Position numbers and translations under genes: made by a program. Positions 1-10,336 of a stretch of 64,000 bases of DNA are shown one piece after another. The DNA is from Hyposmocoma kahamanoa. Lineage: Eukaryota; Arthropoda; Insecta; Lepidoptera; Cosmopterigidae. The notes beneath the pieces are model-generated. The model did no database searches. It saw only the letters and a program-made list of their open reading frames with translations, and was not told the DNA's origin. Where the stretch lies: assembly GCF_003589595.1 (NCBI RefSeq), contig NW_020655550.1, positions 720,796 through 784,795 on the forward strand, in the 5' to 3' direction. How positions within the stretch are numbered: position 1 is the first letter of the stretch; every line of letters begins with the position of its first letter.

Positions 1-722
1 GCAAAGAATATAGGCTGTAACATAATCGTATCCGACATCAAAGATATTTATAGAGTGCAAGGCAAAAAGGAGAATGTAAGTAACACTCCGATTGTGGTGG
101 AGACAATCTCCACTTTACTCAAGGCAAACATGCTGAAGATGAGCAAGGCCTTTAATATACAACACAAAACAAAATTATGCGCTAAACATCTCGGACTCAG
201 GGCACTGGAAGACACTCCCATATTCATATCGGAGCAATTGACAGCAAAAGGATCCCGACTTCATTTCCTAGCAAGAGACCTTGCTAAATCGAAAGCATTC
301 AAATTTTGCTAGACTGCGTACGGTAAAGTATATGTGCGTAAAGACGAAAATTCTCCGATTATTACAATCAGCAGTGAGCCTCAAGTTCAACATCTTATGC
401 AATCGTGACTATCTATACACAAATTTTGCGGAGTAAATAGCTTTATTGTTGAAAAATATAACGATAACTTATTTGTCTTACTATTACATACAATTATACA
501 TCTCATTGTGATGCACACTAAACACTTTACTTACATATTAGATTCAAATCACATTGATAATATAACACACACACTTAGACGCACACCTTACAAAAACCAT
601 AACATACTAAACTTTGCGCACAAATACATAACGAACAAAGCATACGCCGAAAATAAGTTCTAAACAAATTATAAAATTTATTTAATTAAAAACCATGATT
701 ATAAATATTATAATTACAAATA

Positions 723-1500
723 TTGCAGTTACAAATTCAATACCAAATGGACGACGCACTCAAAAATTTGAATGAGATAGATGGATCAGTAATAGCACGT
801 GCCTTTACATGTGACATAGAAAACTTGCCCAAACACATTGTAATTGATGACAACGATATAACAATTATTTCTCAAAATATTAGAAGTGTTTACAGTAACA
901 TGGAAGACTTATAACTAACTCTTGCTAATTTAACCTGCAATGTGGATATAATGATCTTAACAGAATGTAGACTTAGCGAAAATAGACCAATTCCTGTTTT
1001 GGACTCATACATCTCCTTCCAAACCACCAGACTTGTAAATCAAAACGATGGTGTAGTCGCATTTTTCATAATTCTATTATTGCAAATTTTACAGAAATTA
1101 ATTTATTACAGACATCTTGTCTACAGATTGATACAAAAACTACACTATCTTAGGTATTTATCGCTCGCCATCAAACGCCAACGCCGATCCTTTTATTAAC
1201 TCCCTAAGTGCGCACCTGGATATTATAAAGTCATAAAACCGTAGTATTAACGGTAGATATTAACATAAACATTATTTATAAGATGATTGAACAAACAAAC
1301 GAACGAAATAATAGATTTAATTACCTAAACATGCTGTCAACTCATGGATTTTTACCAGGGCACACGTTACCAACTAGAGAAGGAAACTGTCTGGATCATT
1401 TTATCCTTAAACTGGACAGTGAAATTACTTCTGCATATATAGCTGTAATGAATACTACTATAACAGACCACTTTATGATACTCCTGAACTTGAAAAAGCT
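723..1500 (+). pseudogene. LINE ORF2 endonuclease region (broken)
   Basis: The region encodes an APE-like endonuclease start (TIISQNIRSVYSNMEDL, then CNVDIMILTECRLSEN). A TAA interrupts it at about 912-914 and the frame shifts after about 1060. The catalytic Asn and Glu motifs are recognisable (SQNIRS and LTECRL). It belongs to the LINE that fills the first 4.2 kb. Confidence 0.65.
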
Positions 1501-3699
1501 AAAGCCAAAAATCTCCGTGTCAGAAACAAAAGTTCAAATTGATTTTGATAAAGCACTCGTCAGCCTGGCTACAAAACAGCTGTCACGTTTACTTTTCAGT
1601 GAAGATCCCCACTATGTGACTGAACAATTAATCACTAAATTAAAAGAATCTTTGCAAGAAAGTACGTCAGTAGTTACCATTGCGAAATCTAAACGCACCA
1701 TTAAACCATGGATGACGGTCGGTGTTTTGAGGTGCATTAAAAATAGAAATAAAATGCAAAAAAGATTAAGATTAGATCCTAATAATGAAATATTAAGTAT
1801 TTCCTATAAGCGATACAGAAATTATTGTAATGGACTTATAAGAAAATTGAAACGTAAATATGATAGAGAAAAACTAACTAATGCCACGAAAAATCTATAG
1901 AGTCTCTGGAAAAATATTAAAGACGTAACAAATTTATCAGGAACTGAAAATAGCAACACAGATCTACTAAACATCAAATCAGTACCAATGGACTCTGTTC
2001 ATTTTGTTAACGACTTTTTCGCAAACGTAGGGAAAAGCTAGCGGAGCATATCAAAGGGAAGCAAGACGTGAAAGAAAGAGATTACACACAAAACTCGCTT
2101 TCTCAAATGTCCTCTTTTGTGTTGTTGGACACAATTCCTGATGAAGTTAATAGTGTACTTATGGGTCTTAAAACCGATAGTGCTCCTGGTTAGGACAACA
2201 TAACAAAAAAAATTTCTAAAACGTGCAAAAAATGAAGTCATTCCAGTAATTTGTCATTCAACAAATGCTTCTCTAGGGGCGTCTTCCCATCGACCCTGAA
2301 AATTGCGATCATTACACCGATTCACAAGGCTGGTGACAGGGATGATGTCAATAATTATAGACCCATATCAGTATTGCCAGCTATCTCAAAAATTATCGAA
2401 AAATTAGTAAACAATAGAATAATACAATACCTGGATAAATTTAATATCTTATCAGACTCACAGTTTGGTTTTAGGAGGGGCAAAAGCACGGAAGACGCAT
2501 CTCTGGACTGACAACTTTAATAACAGAGCATCTTGATAGTGGTAAAAAATGCATTACCGTTTTTCTGGATATACAAAAAGCATTTGACACCGTCTCTGTC
2601 CCAATTCTCGTGCAAAAATTAGAACAAATCGGTATTAGAAGCACGCCCTTAGAGCTGCTTAAGGATTACCTTTCTCATCGAAAGCAGAGAGTAAGGTTGG
2701 GTCCATATAGGAGTTGCGATACGTATGTAACATACATATGGCGTACCTCAAGGTAGTGTGTTGGGACCAACCTTATTCCTGATATATATAAATGACTTGT
2801 GTAACATGAGGCTGAAAACTGGTCGGATGTTCTCGTACGCTGATGACACGGCTCTTGTTTTCTCGGGTGCCTCATGGGAGGAAGTACGCGAAGAGACTGA
2901 GAAAGGGCTTGCCAGAGTCGCTGAATGGCTCGAGACCAACCTTCTCACACTAAACGCCCATAAAACCAATTACATATGTTTCTCGATGTACAGTAGCACA
3001 CAGCCTCAAAGTGATTTTGAGCTAAAAGTTCATAGGTGCGGAAGAACCATTGTGCAAAACTGTCTCTGTGCTCAAATAGCTAAGGTACCCTCCACTAAAT
3101 ATTTGGGTGTTATGATAGACCAACGTCTTTCCTGGTTTGCGCAGATTGAGCTAGTAGCTAATAGAATCAGGAAATTGACATTGATGTTTAAAATTCTTAG
3201 ACATATAGCAACAAAAGAATTAATAAATAAAATCTATGTGGCTCTGGCTCAGTCTGTAATTACCTATTCTATTTGTGTGTGGGGAGGGGCCGCAAAGACA
3301 AAATTTCTGGAAATTGAACGGGCTCAGCGATTTTTACTAAAAGTTATGCTCTTTAAATCCTATCGATTTCCAATTGACCAGCTTTACTCCATCAGTAAAC
3401 TGTCGTCTGTCAGAAAACTGTACATAGTACAGATTATTCTAAAGACACACAAACAACTTCCATACGATTCAAATAGCGTAAGCAGAAGAAAACAATACCA
3501 TGTTGTCCCCCAGCATTATGTGAAAACTATCTTTGCTAGTCGTCAGCATAAAAAGCAATCAAGTCATTTGTATAACTGTATAAATAAAAGCCTAAACATC
3601 TATTACATGAACTTCTATGAATGTAAAAGATCTGTAGTTCAATGGCTACAGTTGTTAAGCTACGAAGAGACTGAGGCTCTATTACAGGCTGTTACTTAA
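1501..3699 (+). pseudogene. LINE ORF2 reverse transcriptase and C-terminal region (broken)
   Basis: Three open segments cover the RT: 1283-1900 (linker and thumb-proximal start), 2251-2511 (fingers, NYRPISVLPAISKIIEKLV and QFGFRRGKSTEDA) and 2758-3699 (palm YADDTA and C-terminal part). Motif A lies between them near 2570 (FLDIQKAFDTV), in another frame. The last segment is 313 aa and open to its natural stop, so decay is uneven along the element. No RNase H follows. Confidence 0.75.
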
Positions 3700-3808
3700 G
3701 TTGTAAAGTAAATTTTTGTAAGTTACTATTACATACCTTACTATCAAATACCTTAATATAATCGGCCGTATCCAGGGTTTTAACATACAACACACACAGC
3801 CCACGTCA

Positions 3809-3946
3809 TTCGCACGCACGCACGCACGCGCGCACGGGCGCACGCGCACGCGCACGCGCACGCACACGCACACGCACACGCACACGCACACGCACACGCA
3901 CACGCACACGCACACGCACACGCACACGCACACGCACACGCACACG

Positions 3947-3976
<30 letters not shown>
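3809..3976. repeat. (CA)n/(CG)n then (TA)n microsatellite
   Basis: CACG and CACACG units grade into CA and then TATA repeats. The apparent 91-aa minus-strand ORF here is only Val-Cys repeat translated from the microsatellite. It lies in the 3' untranslated part of the LINE. Confidence 0.95.
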
Positions 3977-3977
<1 letters not shown>

Positions 3978-4329
3978 GTTAACTTTTTAAACTCTCTTTA
4001 AAACTTAGTAAACTCTTTCTCATAGTTTGTAGTCCTTTACTTTATTTTTATTTTGTTTTTTTGTACCATAGTTAACAGATTTAGTTCAGTAATTGTACTT
4101 TTGTTTAACTTTGTTTCAAAAATCTATTATGTACTAGTTATAGAGGAGTGAGATCTCCTGATACAAGTATTTTCATACTTAAAAGAAGATCTCAATCTCG
4201 CATGTTGTTGTTTAAATATTTGCGAAGAAATAAAAACTTTTTATTTTTATTTTTTATTTTTACCGTATTACACTATTTTTCGGTTTATATCGTTCTCCAA
4301 GTTTCATCTCCTATTTCACCTTTTTGTGA

Positions 4330-4500
4330 CAAAAAGTAGCCTATGTCCTTCTCCTAAGTCCCATCTATTTTTATATCAAAATTCATCAAAACTGGTTTAA
4401 CAAAATTGGTTAACTGGTTTAGTTTAAATTGGTTTAATTGGTTTGGATTTCGGCTTGAAAACGTAACAGACAGAGTTAGTTTCGCATTTTTTTTCCATTT
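4330..4500 (+). repeat. Dispersed retroelement-like fragment
   Basis: The text around AAAAAGTAGCCTATGTCC, then CATCAAAACTGGTTTAAC and AACGTAACAGACAGAGTTA, matches a dispersed repeat wording I recognise from insect genomes, probably a retroelement 3' region. There is no coding part. Confidence 0.4.
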
Positions 4501-4559
4501 AGTACACATAAAAACCTTACAAAACATACCGAGTTCTTAGGTTTTCGGTTTGTTATTCA

Positions 4560-4680
4560 TAGGAAATGAAATAATTTTTCCGGATTTAAATCGCGTAAAT
4601 TTGTTTTTTCAAACAAACCAACGTTTCGGGCCCTTTACAGGTCCAAGTTTACCATGGGGTCACGGTTGATTGAGGTGGTA
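4560..4680 (-). mobile_element. Penelope-like element 3' tail
   Basis: On the minus strand this reads GACCTGTAAAGGGCCCGAAA, then a T-rich link, then a CGCGATTTAAATCCGG end. Nearly the same text occurs at 12795-12905 next to a GIY-YIG domain, which ties it to a Penelope-like element. No coding sequence is left here. Confidence 0.55.
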
Positions 4681-4689
4681 GTCATCATA

Positions 4690-5000
4690 CACACACATTA
4701 TATATATATATATATATATAATATACATATATATATACATATACGTATATATATATATATACATTATATATAAACACTCACAAAAATTCATGTATATATA
4801 TATATATAAAATATAATATAATGTATATACATATTATATACTAGATGTTGTCGCCTTACTGATCTTTAAGTGTATGGGTAACTAATGTGGAACACTATTA
4901 AGCTTTCACGTATACAACAATTAAGTTAAATATAACTATATATATATATATATATACACATATACATATACATATGTATATAGTTACATTTATAAATATA
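4690..5000. repeat. TA-rich microsatellite tract
   Basis: Long runs of TATATA and ATACATATA, interrupted near 4835-4935. No gene is seen. Confidence 0.9.
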
Positions 5001-5159
5001 TAAATATAACTATAAATACAATTATAACTTCATGCAGCAACGGCAGCGCAGTGCATACGCATACCAAACGACCAACTAAAACAGTGAGACCTTGACCCTT
5101 GTGGATACAGTTGTAATTCTAGATATAATTTAGATACTAAATTGCAGTTGGGTCCACAT

Positions 5160-5540
5160 ATAAATAAGTTATCAAAACGACTCAGCTCTGTAGTGTACGC
5201 GATTAAAACATACGAAAACTTTCAGACGTCGAAACTGCTAGATTGGTTTGCTTCAGTTACTTTCACAGTTTCATGACATGCGGCATTCATGACGGTGGCA
5301 TTACCCCAAAGCAAAACTTTTGGTGTAATGCCGCCGATATAAAAGACAAACAGTAGAAACGTCCCGTTATTTAGAATCTGGACCGCAGATTGTCTTTAAA
5401 TATGTAATGGATAAATGGATAAGTTTAAAGAGATTAACATTCTTAGACTAATGTCACAGTACATTTTTGAAAATGTTATTTGTCTTAAGAAAAATATTAT
5501 TTTTTTATGAAAAATAGTGACAGTAACATTAATATAAGTC
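5160..5540. repeat. Non-coding segment duplicated at about 50.6-51.7 kb
   Basis: The stretch starting GTTATCAAAACGACTCAGCT and the later stretch with TCACAGTACATTT and AACATTAATA recur, diverged and in the same order, at 50598-50670 and 51490-51740. In the second copy a SINE cluster is inserted between the two parts. It could be an old transposon or an old segmental duplication. No gene is seen. Confidence 0.5.
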
Positions 5541-6290
5541 TCCCGGTCACGACGGCCTCAGCACAGAGCACCTAAAGTACGCTGGAGAGCATTTGCCGCG
5601 GGTGTTGACCATGTTTTTCAACTCATGTTTGAGCCATAGTTACTTGTCCGATGATCTTATGTACACGGTGGTTGTATCAGTAATAAAGAACAAAACCGGA
5701 GATGCCTCTGATTATCTAACTACAGGCCCATATCTCTGGCTACTGTTATAGCTAAGGTGTTGGATAGTCTGTTTGATAAACGCCTGGATAAAGTAATTAA
5801 CTTACATGACAATCAATTCGGTTTCCGGCCTGGATTGTCCACAGAAAGCGCTATCTTGTGTCTCAAGCAGGCTGTCCAATACTATTCTACCCGTAAAACG
5901 CCTGTATACGCGTGTTATCTGGACTTGTCAAAGGCATTTGAGCTAGTTTCATATAACACTCTATGGCACAAGCTGGAGAGTGAGACTGGTTCACCATGCC
6001 AGTTGATTGCAATTTTAAAATTCTGGTACAGCTACCAAAACAATACAGTGAGGTGTACAGTGGGTGCTCAATCGGATGTTTACAGGTTGGAGTGTGGAGT
6101 TAGGTAGGGGGGTTTGATTTCGCCGTGGCTCTTCAACCTGTACATGGACGGGCTGATGGGTGAGCTCAGAAGTACCAAAATTGGTTGTCATATTGATGGG
6201 GTCTGCGTTAATCATATATGTTACGCTGATGATATGGTGCTTTTGAGCCCATCTATCGGCGCCCTGCGTAGGCTGCTAAAGATTATATAA
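5541..6290 (+). mobile_element. CR1-type LINE reverse transcriptase fragment
   Basis: Translation in shifting frames gives an RT core: YRPISLATVIAKVLDSL-like start near 5715-5770, QFGFRPGLSTES, YACYLDLSKAFELVSYNTLW (motif A), then after a TAG at about 6103-6105 SPWLFNLYMDGLMGELR and CYADDMVLLSPS (motif C, about 6215). It is closely similar to the minus-strand fragment at 15040-16010. It is truncated at both ends and dead. Confidence 0.8.
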
Positions 6291-6362
6291 TAACATTCCG
6301 ATTGATATTTTCAATCGGAAAAAACTGAAAAGATTAAGCGACCAGTAAGAAATTGAGCACAT

Positions 6363-6368
6363 TTTATT
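6363..6368 (-). terminator. Candidate polyadenylation signal of KZL1
   Basis: AATAAA on the minus strand, 16 nt after the TAA of the candidate last exon. This position supports that exon choice. Confidence 0.45.
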
Positions 6369-6384
6369 ATTTTGTGAAAAGTTT

Positions 6385-7243
6385 TTAAATGCAAACAAGA
6401 GGAAAAATGAATTTGCGGGGGTGTAAAATACGTGTAACTATGATCGATGTACAAATATATTTTGTGGCTGATGAATTAATTACCAGTCAATTTTCTAAGA
6501 TTTCTGGACGATTTACAATAAAAACAAATAAGTTACGAAAGGGGAAAAGTCTTGAAATAAGTTAAGTGATCCGTAATGTACCTATAAGTGCGTTGAGAAA
6601 AGACGTGATTATATTACCTTTTTTGCTATCGCAGTTGAATTCATGCATATCACAATTGTCAATGAAGGTCCGCATTTCACCACAGGAGTCGATACCGCAG
6701 ATCGGAACCTGGTCGTGTCGGCAGATGTCAGCGATTTTGCACTCCTCTTGAAGCTGGAATAAATATATTTAATTGAGAGTGTTAACGATATTTTTTTACA
6801 CATCAGTATTTGTTATCTTTGTTAAGTTATAATAATACTGAAACTTAGACACGTTGGAAATGATTTGTAGCAAATACCAAATACAGTTTTGTCTTACAAA
6901 GCACAATTGATGAACTTACAAGTGCATAGACCTACTCGTTGAATAAAGCCTTGAGAGACGTTCATTAATCTGATGTATAACATAGGGTATTTGAACTAGA
7001 ACAAGCCTTGAGGAAGTACTCAGGGTAAAACGTAGCCTTGAGGGACTCTGTGCATGAACCCAGAATTGAGCCAGAAACCGAGTTCAGTAAGTGGAGCAGC
7101 TTAAGACTTCACAATTCGTCAATGAATTGTAAAGTCTTTAAGCATTATTTGATGATTACCTTTTCGCTATCGATGTGCGCAAGACAGTCATTGATGACTC
7201 CTAATAAATAAATAGAAATACAAACAAAACTATGTTTAGTCAT
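6385..7243 (-). CDS. KZL1, secreted Kazal-like protein (three exons)
   Basis: Exon 1 is 7160..7243, encoding a short signal peptide (MTKHSFVCISIYLLG...) and ending AAG|GTAATC in phase 0. Exon 2 is 6618..6753 (phase 0 to 1), encoding C-x5-C-x7-C-G-x14-C-x6-C. The candidate exon 3 is 6385..6467, entered from CATCAG in phase 2, with one early Cys, a basic stretch and a TAA; an AATAAA lies 16 nt downstream (6363..6368). The total is 100 aa. The CG...F-x-D-x-C pattern is Kazal-like, suggesting a secreted protease inhibitor or binding protein; the target is unknown. It has one additional Cys four residues after C3. The Kazal exon matches KZL2 at 37 of 45 residues. A four-codon upstream ORF ends in the TGA of ATGA at the start codon. 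Exon 3 is the weakest part; another acceptor at 6551 is possible. Confidence 0.72.
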
Positions 7244-9700
7244 CGCCACGTCATTTTAAAAAAATACTTTAATAAATTACATTGAAAAATGAAACAAAAA
7301 CGAAAATGTACATTCCTATCGGAACATTGCCACGGACCACTTGGAAATCAGTTTAATAATATTGAAAATTGAAAGCTATAAATTGGATTGTTCGCAACAA
7401 ACCGATATCGAGCCTGAATAGGTTTTGAAATATAAAGTATTGTGTTGAATGTAGTCGTATGTCACAATAATATTTCTGAATATTTTTGAAGAGGTTGAGG
7501 GTACTTTAAAAAAATACGCTATACGGGAACTGAAATTGGGCCTTGAGGAACAGCCAAGGGAATGGAACATTAATTACTAGATTAAGTTTAATCTTAATTT
7601 GTGATCATCACCAGCTTATACGCATCCCCTGCTGGACATAAGGCTCCCCTAGAGCACGCCAACTCGCCCGGTCTTGTCAAGTTTCTTAATTTGAAATGCG
7701 CAACTTAATTTGCTCTAAAGGATACGTCCAAATAAAAAAAATAATTAATATTTACTATTCCGTACAAAATTATTCCATTGCCTGGCTTATGCGAAAGTAA
7801 AATATAATTTATTAGAACATTTCTTTTTGCAATATTAAATATAATCTTTTAACGTCAAATTCGTTGAAACTTTTAGTCAATTAAGAAATTTTATGCAACT
7901 TGGCGCAAAGTTTTCTGGAATGAAAAATCGATCTTACTGTGTCTAGCTGATGTCCCAGTCTAGGTCACCTAACAGTGTTTGTTAAAGCTTAGTATTTTAT
8001 AATTTAAGTATATTAGAGGACAACCTTGGGTACGAAATTAATTATCTTAGAAAGGCAAAGGCTTTCCACGTACATATATTCCAAGAGAAGATGGAACTTG
8101 CCCAACTAAATTTCTACAAGTTCGTTAGGAGCTTATTAAAGTTGAAATCGCAAAACTCTTGAGAGGTACTTTTACTTAGGCAAATATTAAATAAAGTACA
8201 CCGGTACTTAATATTAAACATACCGATATTTAATATTGAATCACCTATAATTATGTTCGTGAAAAAATCAAACATAATTTTGAAATTAAATGTGGTATTA
8301 GTGGTAAATTGTAGGTCATTTTTTGACTAAAACCAATGATCTTATTGACTAGCATCGATTAAGTCGCCCCTTTTTTGTTCCAATCAGGTCTAAGGTAGGT
8401 TCTGGTGACGCTAGAATGAGTTATCCTAGCGTAGAAAGCCCAACATCCTTGTAACTAAAACGGCGAACCAACTAAATCTATTACTTAAAGACTAAATAAG
8501 TACTTTTTACCGTACTAGTTTCCAAATATTACGGTAACACCGGAATCTGGCACACCAAAATTACAAACCAAAAATTTAGGTCCATTGATTATTTTTTTCA
8601 TTATATTATTATGACAGTCTTTAGTAGCAGTAGAACTCCTTCTGAAAGAGTTCGTTCAGGGAAGTGCTGCTACTTTTAAACAGTATAATGTGAGCCTTAT
8701 TGCGTTTCGGATTTGAAGGGTAAAGGTGCTGGTGAAATTAGAGGCACATGTGACTTGCCAACTTATGTTTTAGGGTGGCAGTGATAGGGCGCAGTGGCAG
8801 TGATCTTTGAGATTTACAGCTTTGAGTAGCACTGCATCTGTTATGGACGAGCGTGTCGTTTACCACCAGGCGCACGATTTGTCGTGCACTTCCTGTCGCG
8901 CACGATTTGTTGTCACTTCATTAAAAAAGTCTACTCAAAGGTACAAAAGACATAATTGTCAATAATGCTACGTTTTTCTTTTGTAAAACGCTTTTAAGAA
9001 ACGTTCTAATAAAATAAAATTTGTAATACAAGTGCCTCTACGTGTTTAATTTCTGTTTAAGGTATTAAGTTTCTTTTTTATTATTTCTCAACCCTCTAGG
9101 CCTGGGTTGACACTTTTGAATGATATACCTATGCGAAATCCGGGTGAGGCACCGGGTATATAAGTAATTTAAAGATTTATTTATTTATTTAAAAAGGTGC
9201 TTGAGTTTATCGGATGATATCAATAAAGTATTTATACTACGAGTTAAATAAATAACAGTGCTCTTTACCGTAACTAATATCTCATTCACTCTTTGAAGCC
9301 AATCAGTGTTTGTAATTAGTAATAAAAAAATTAAAGATATTGAGTAAAAAATTTCTACTTAAAAACAAAAACTGTCTCTTCGTATTGCCCCGCATACTCT
9401 GAATACTTTTTAAAGAACACTTACCTGTGCTTAACTCGCAATTACACCAAATACGGCTTTAAATAAATAAAAACTATTTCAATTGTTTTTATTAGCCTGG
9501 ACTTTCTGGACTTGAGGATAGATTTTTTCTTGCAGATGATGACATATGAATATTATTAAAATAAGTACCAAATATCTTTCATGTCTATAACGTAGCTGCA
9601 TTTTGAAATAATTGGTCTTTCAAAGAAGAAGGAGTGTTAAAGGTAGGAATTGTAAAAACATTATGCAACAAAAAACAATCAATAAAAAAATAGTGCAATC
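7244..9700. other. Non-coding stretch upstream of KZL1
   Basis: No gene is seen. It holds a fragment at 7608-7690 resembling an insect RTE-related repeat (ATCACCAGCTTATACGCATC, CTGCTGGACATAAGGC) and a dispersed repeat at 8685-8875. The 5' flank of KZL1 carries one of the GCCTTGAG octamers discussed in the findings. Confidence 0.4.
8685..8875 (-). repeat. Dispersed repeat family R3 copy
   Basis: Shares blocks such as TTTGAAGGGTAAAGGTGCTG and ACTTATGTTT with the copies at 16530, 25640 and 27068. Reverse-complement copies lie at 47815 and 52555. No coding potential; probably a short interspersed element of about 200 bp. Confidence 0.7.
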
Positions 9701-9750
9701 AGCATAGCGCCACCTCTGTTAGTTTTCTGCTAGTTGCTGTGGCTGAGTGA

Positions 9751-10059
9751 AGCCGGGTTTTCACTAGTCGAGAACTCTCGGACCGAGTGCGCTCACACGA
9801 GTTACATCGTATAGAACTCCACTCGGATTTTGGTTTACATCTTATGAGTTCATCAGCATCCTAATAGCATTTATCTCTTTTCACAATCAAGATGACGACG
9901 ACTGATTTGCTGCTGCGAGGTATAGGAGTTCTAGCAGATATGCGTCAATACACACAAAATCATGAAAGGGAAAAAACAAAGGAAGAGTTATCGAGTTTGC
10001 TTGGTCCCGGAAGCCCGAGTGGCTTGGTCCGAGAGAATTCGTACTGTGAAAATTCGGCT
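9751..10059. mobile_element. 309-bp terminal-inverted-repeat element (MITE-like)
   Basis: The left end begins AGCCGGGTTTTCACTAGTCG and the right end, reverse-complemented, begins AGCCGAATTTTCACAGTACG. The inverted repeat continues through CTCTCGGACC for about 36 bp. A 65-codon ORF starting at 9892 lies inside and may be a remnant of a longer transposon gene. No clear target duplication is seen; PIF/Harbinger is possible but unproven. Confidence 0.65.
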
Positions 10060-10142
10060 CGAAGAAATGTTGACGGTTCGGCAATTTAAAACCTTTAAAA
10101 AAATTCAATTCGAGAATCTGCAATAAGCACATAGACAAATTT

Positions 10143-10225
10143 GTAACTTGTAGCTCAGTTGACAAAGCGACAAAGCCACTTTGAGGCAACAGATGCTGGT
10201 TCAAGACCAGTCCGTTTGAAGGAGT
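10143..10225 (+). repeat. tRNA-like SINE head
   Basis: Contains an A-box-like TAGCTCAGTTGACAAAGCG and a B-box-like GGTTCAAGACC at the right spacing. No acceptor stem or CCA context is seen, so this reads as a tRNA-derived repeat and not a tRNA gene. Confidence 0.45.
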
Positions 10226-10336
10226 TTTGTTTGTGCTTGTTCGATCTTAATAACAGTTTGTTATCTAGATATAAATGAATAACTTGGTAGTAGTTAAAGA
10301 TCATAACACTCAATGAAAGAAAACAAAGTTACTATA

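Larger units (their letters stand above)
1..4260 (+). mobile_element. Decayed Jockey-type non-LTR retrotransposon, nearly full length
   Basis: One element runs from the window edge in order. The C-terminal part of ORF1 (1-410) has an FP-like nucleic-acid-binding tail (FISEQL...AKSKAFKF...YGKVYVRKDENSP) and an in-frame TAG at 310-312 where the family usually has Trp. An APE-type endonuclease follows (about 720-1500, ISQNIRS and ILTECRLS), then reverse transcriptase (about 2240-2900, NYRPISVLP, QFGFRRGKST, YADDTAL), and the C-terminal region ends at the TAA at 3697-3699. The reading frame is broken by several stops and shifts, so it is dead. The 3' part holds a CA/CG microsatellite, and the GAGATCTC-bearing tail with AATAAA near 4230 looks like the 3' end. 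There is no RNase H domain. The clade call is from recognised motifs only. Confidence 0.8.

Noticed and set aside
3682..3957. 91-aa minus-strand ORF rich in Val and Cys
   Set aside because: Pure translation of the CA/CG microsatellite.
6513..6550. Alternative KZL1 last exon (DFSPFVTYLFLL)
   Set aside because: Right phase, but its acceptor is TCAAG and it has no Cys; the 6385..6467 exon has a CAG acceptor, a Cys and a nearby AATAAA. Not fully excluded.
7155..7200. First read as a degenerate Kazal exon tail
   Set aside because: Full reading gives ATG, hydrophobic core and a phase-0 donor, so it is the KZL1 signal exon.
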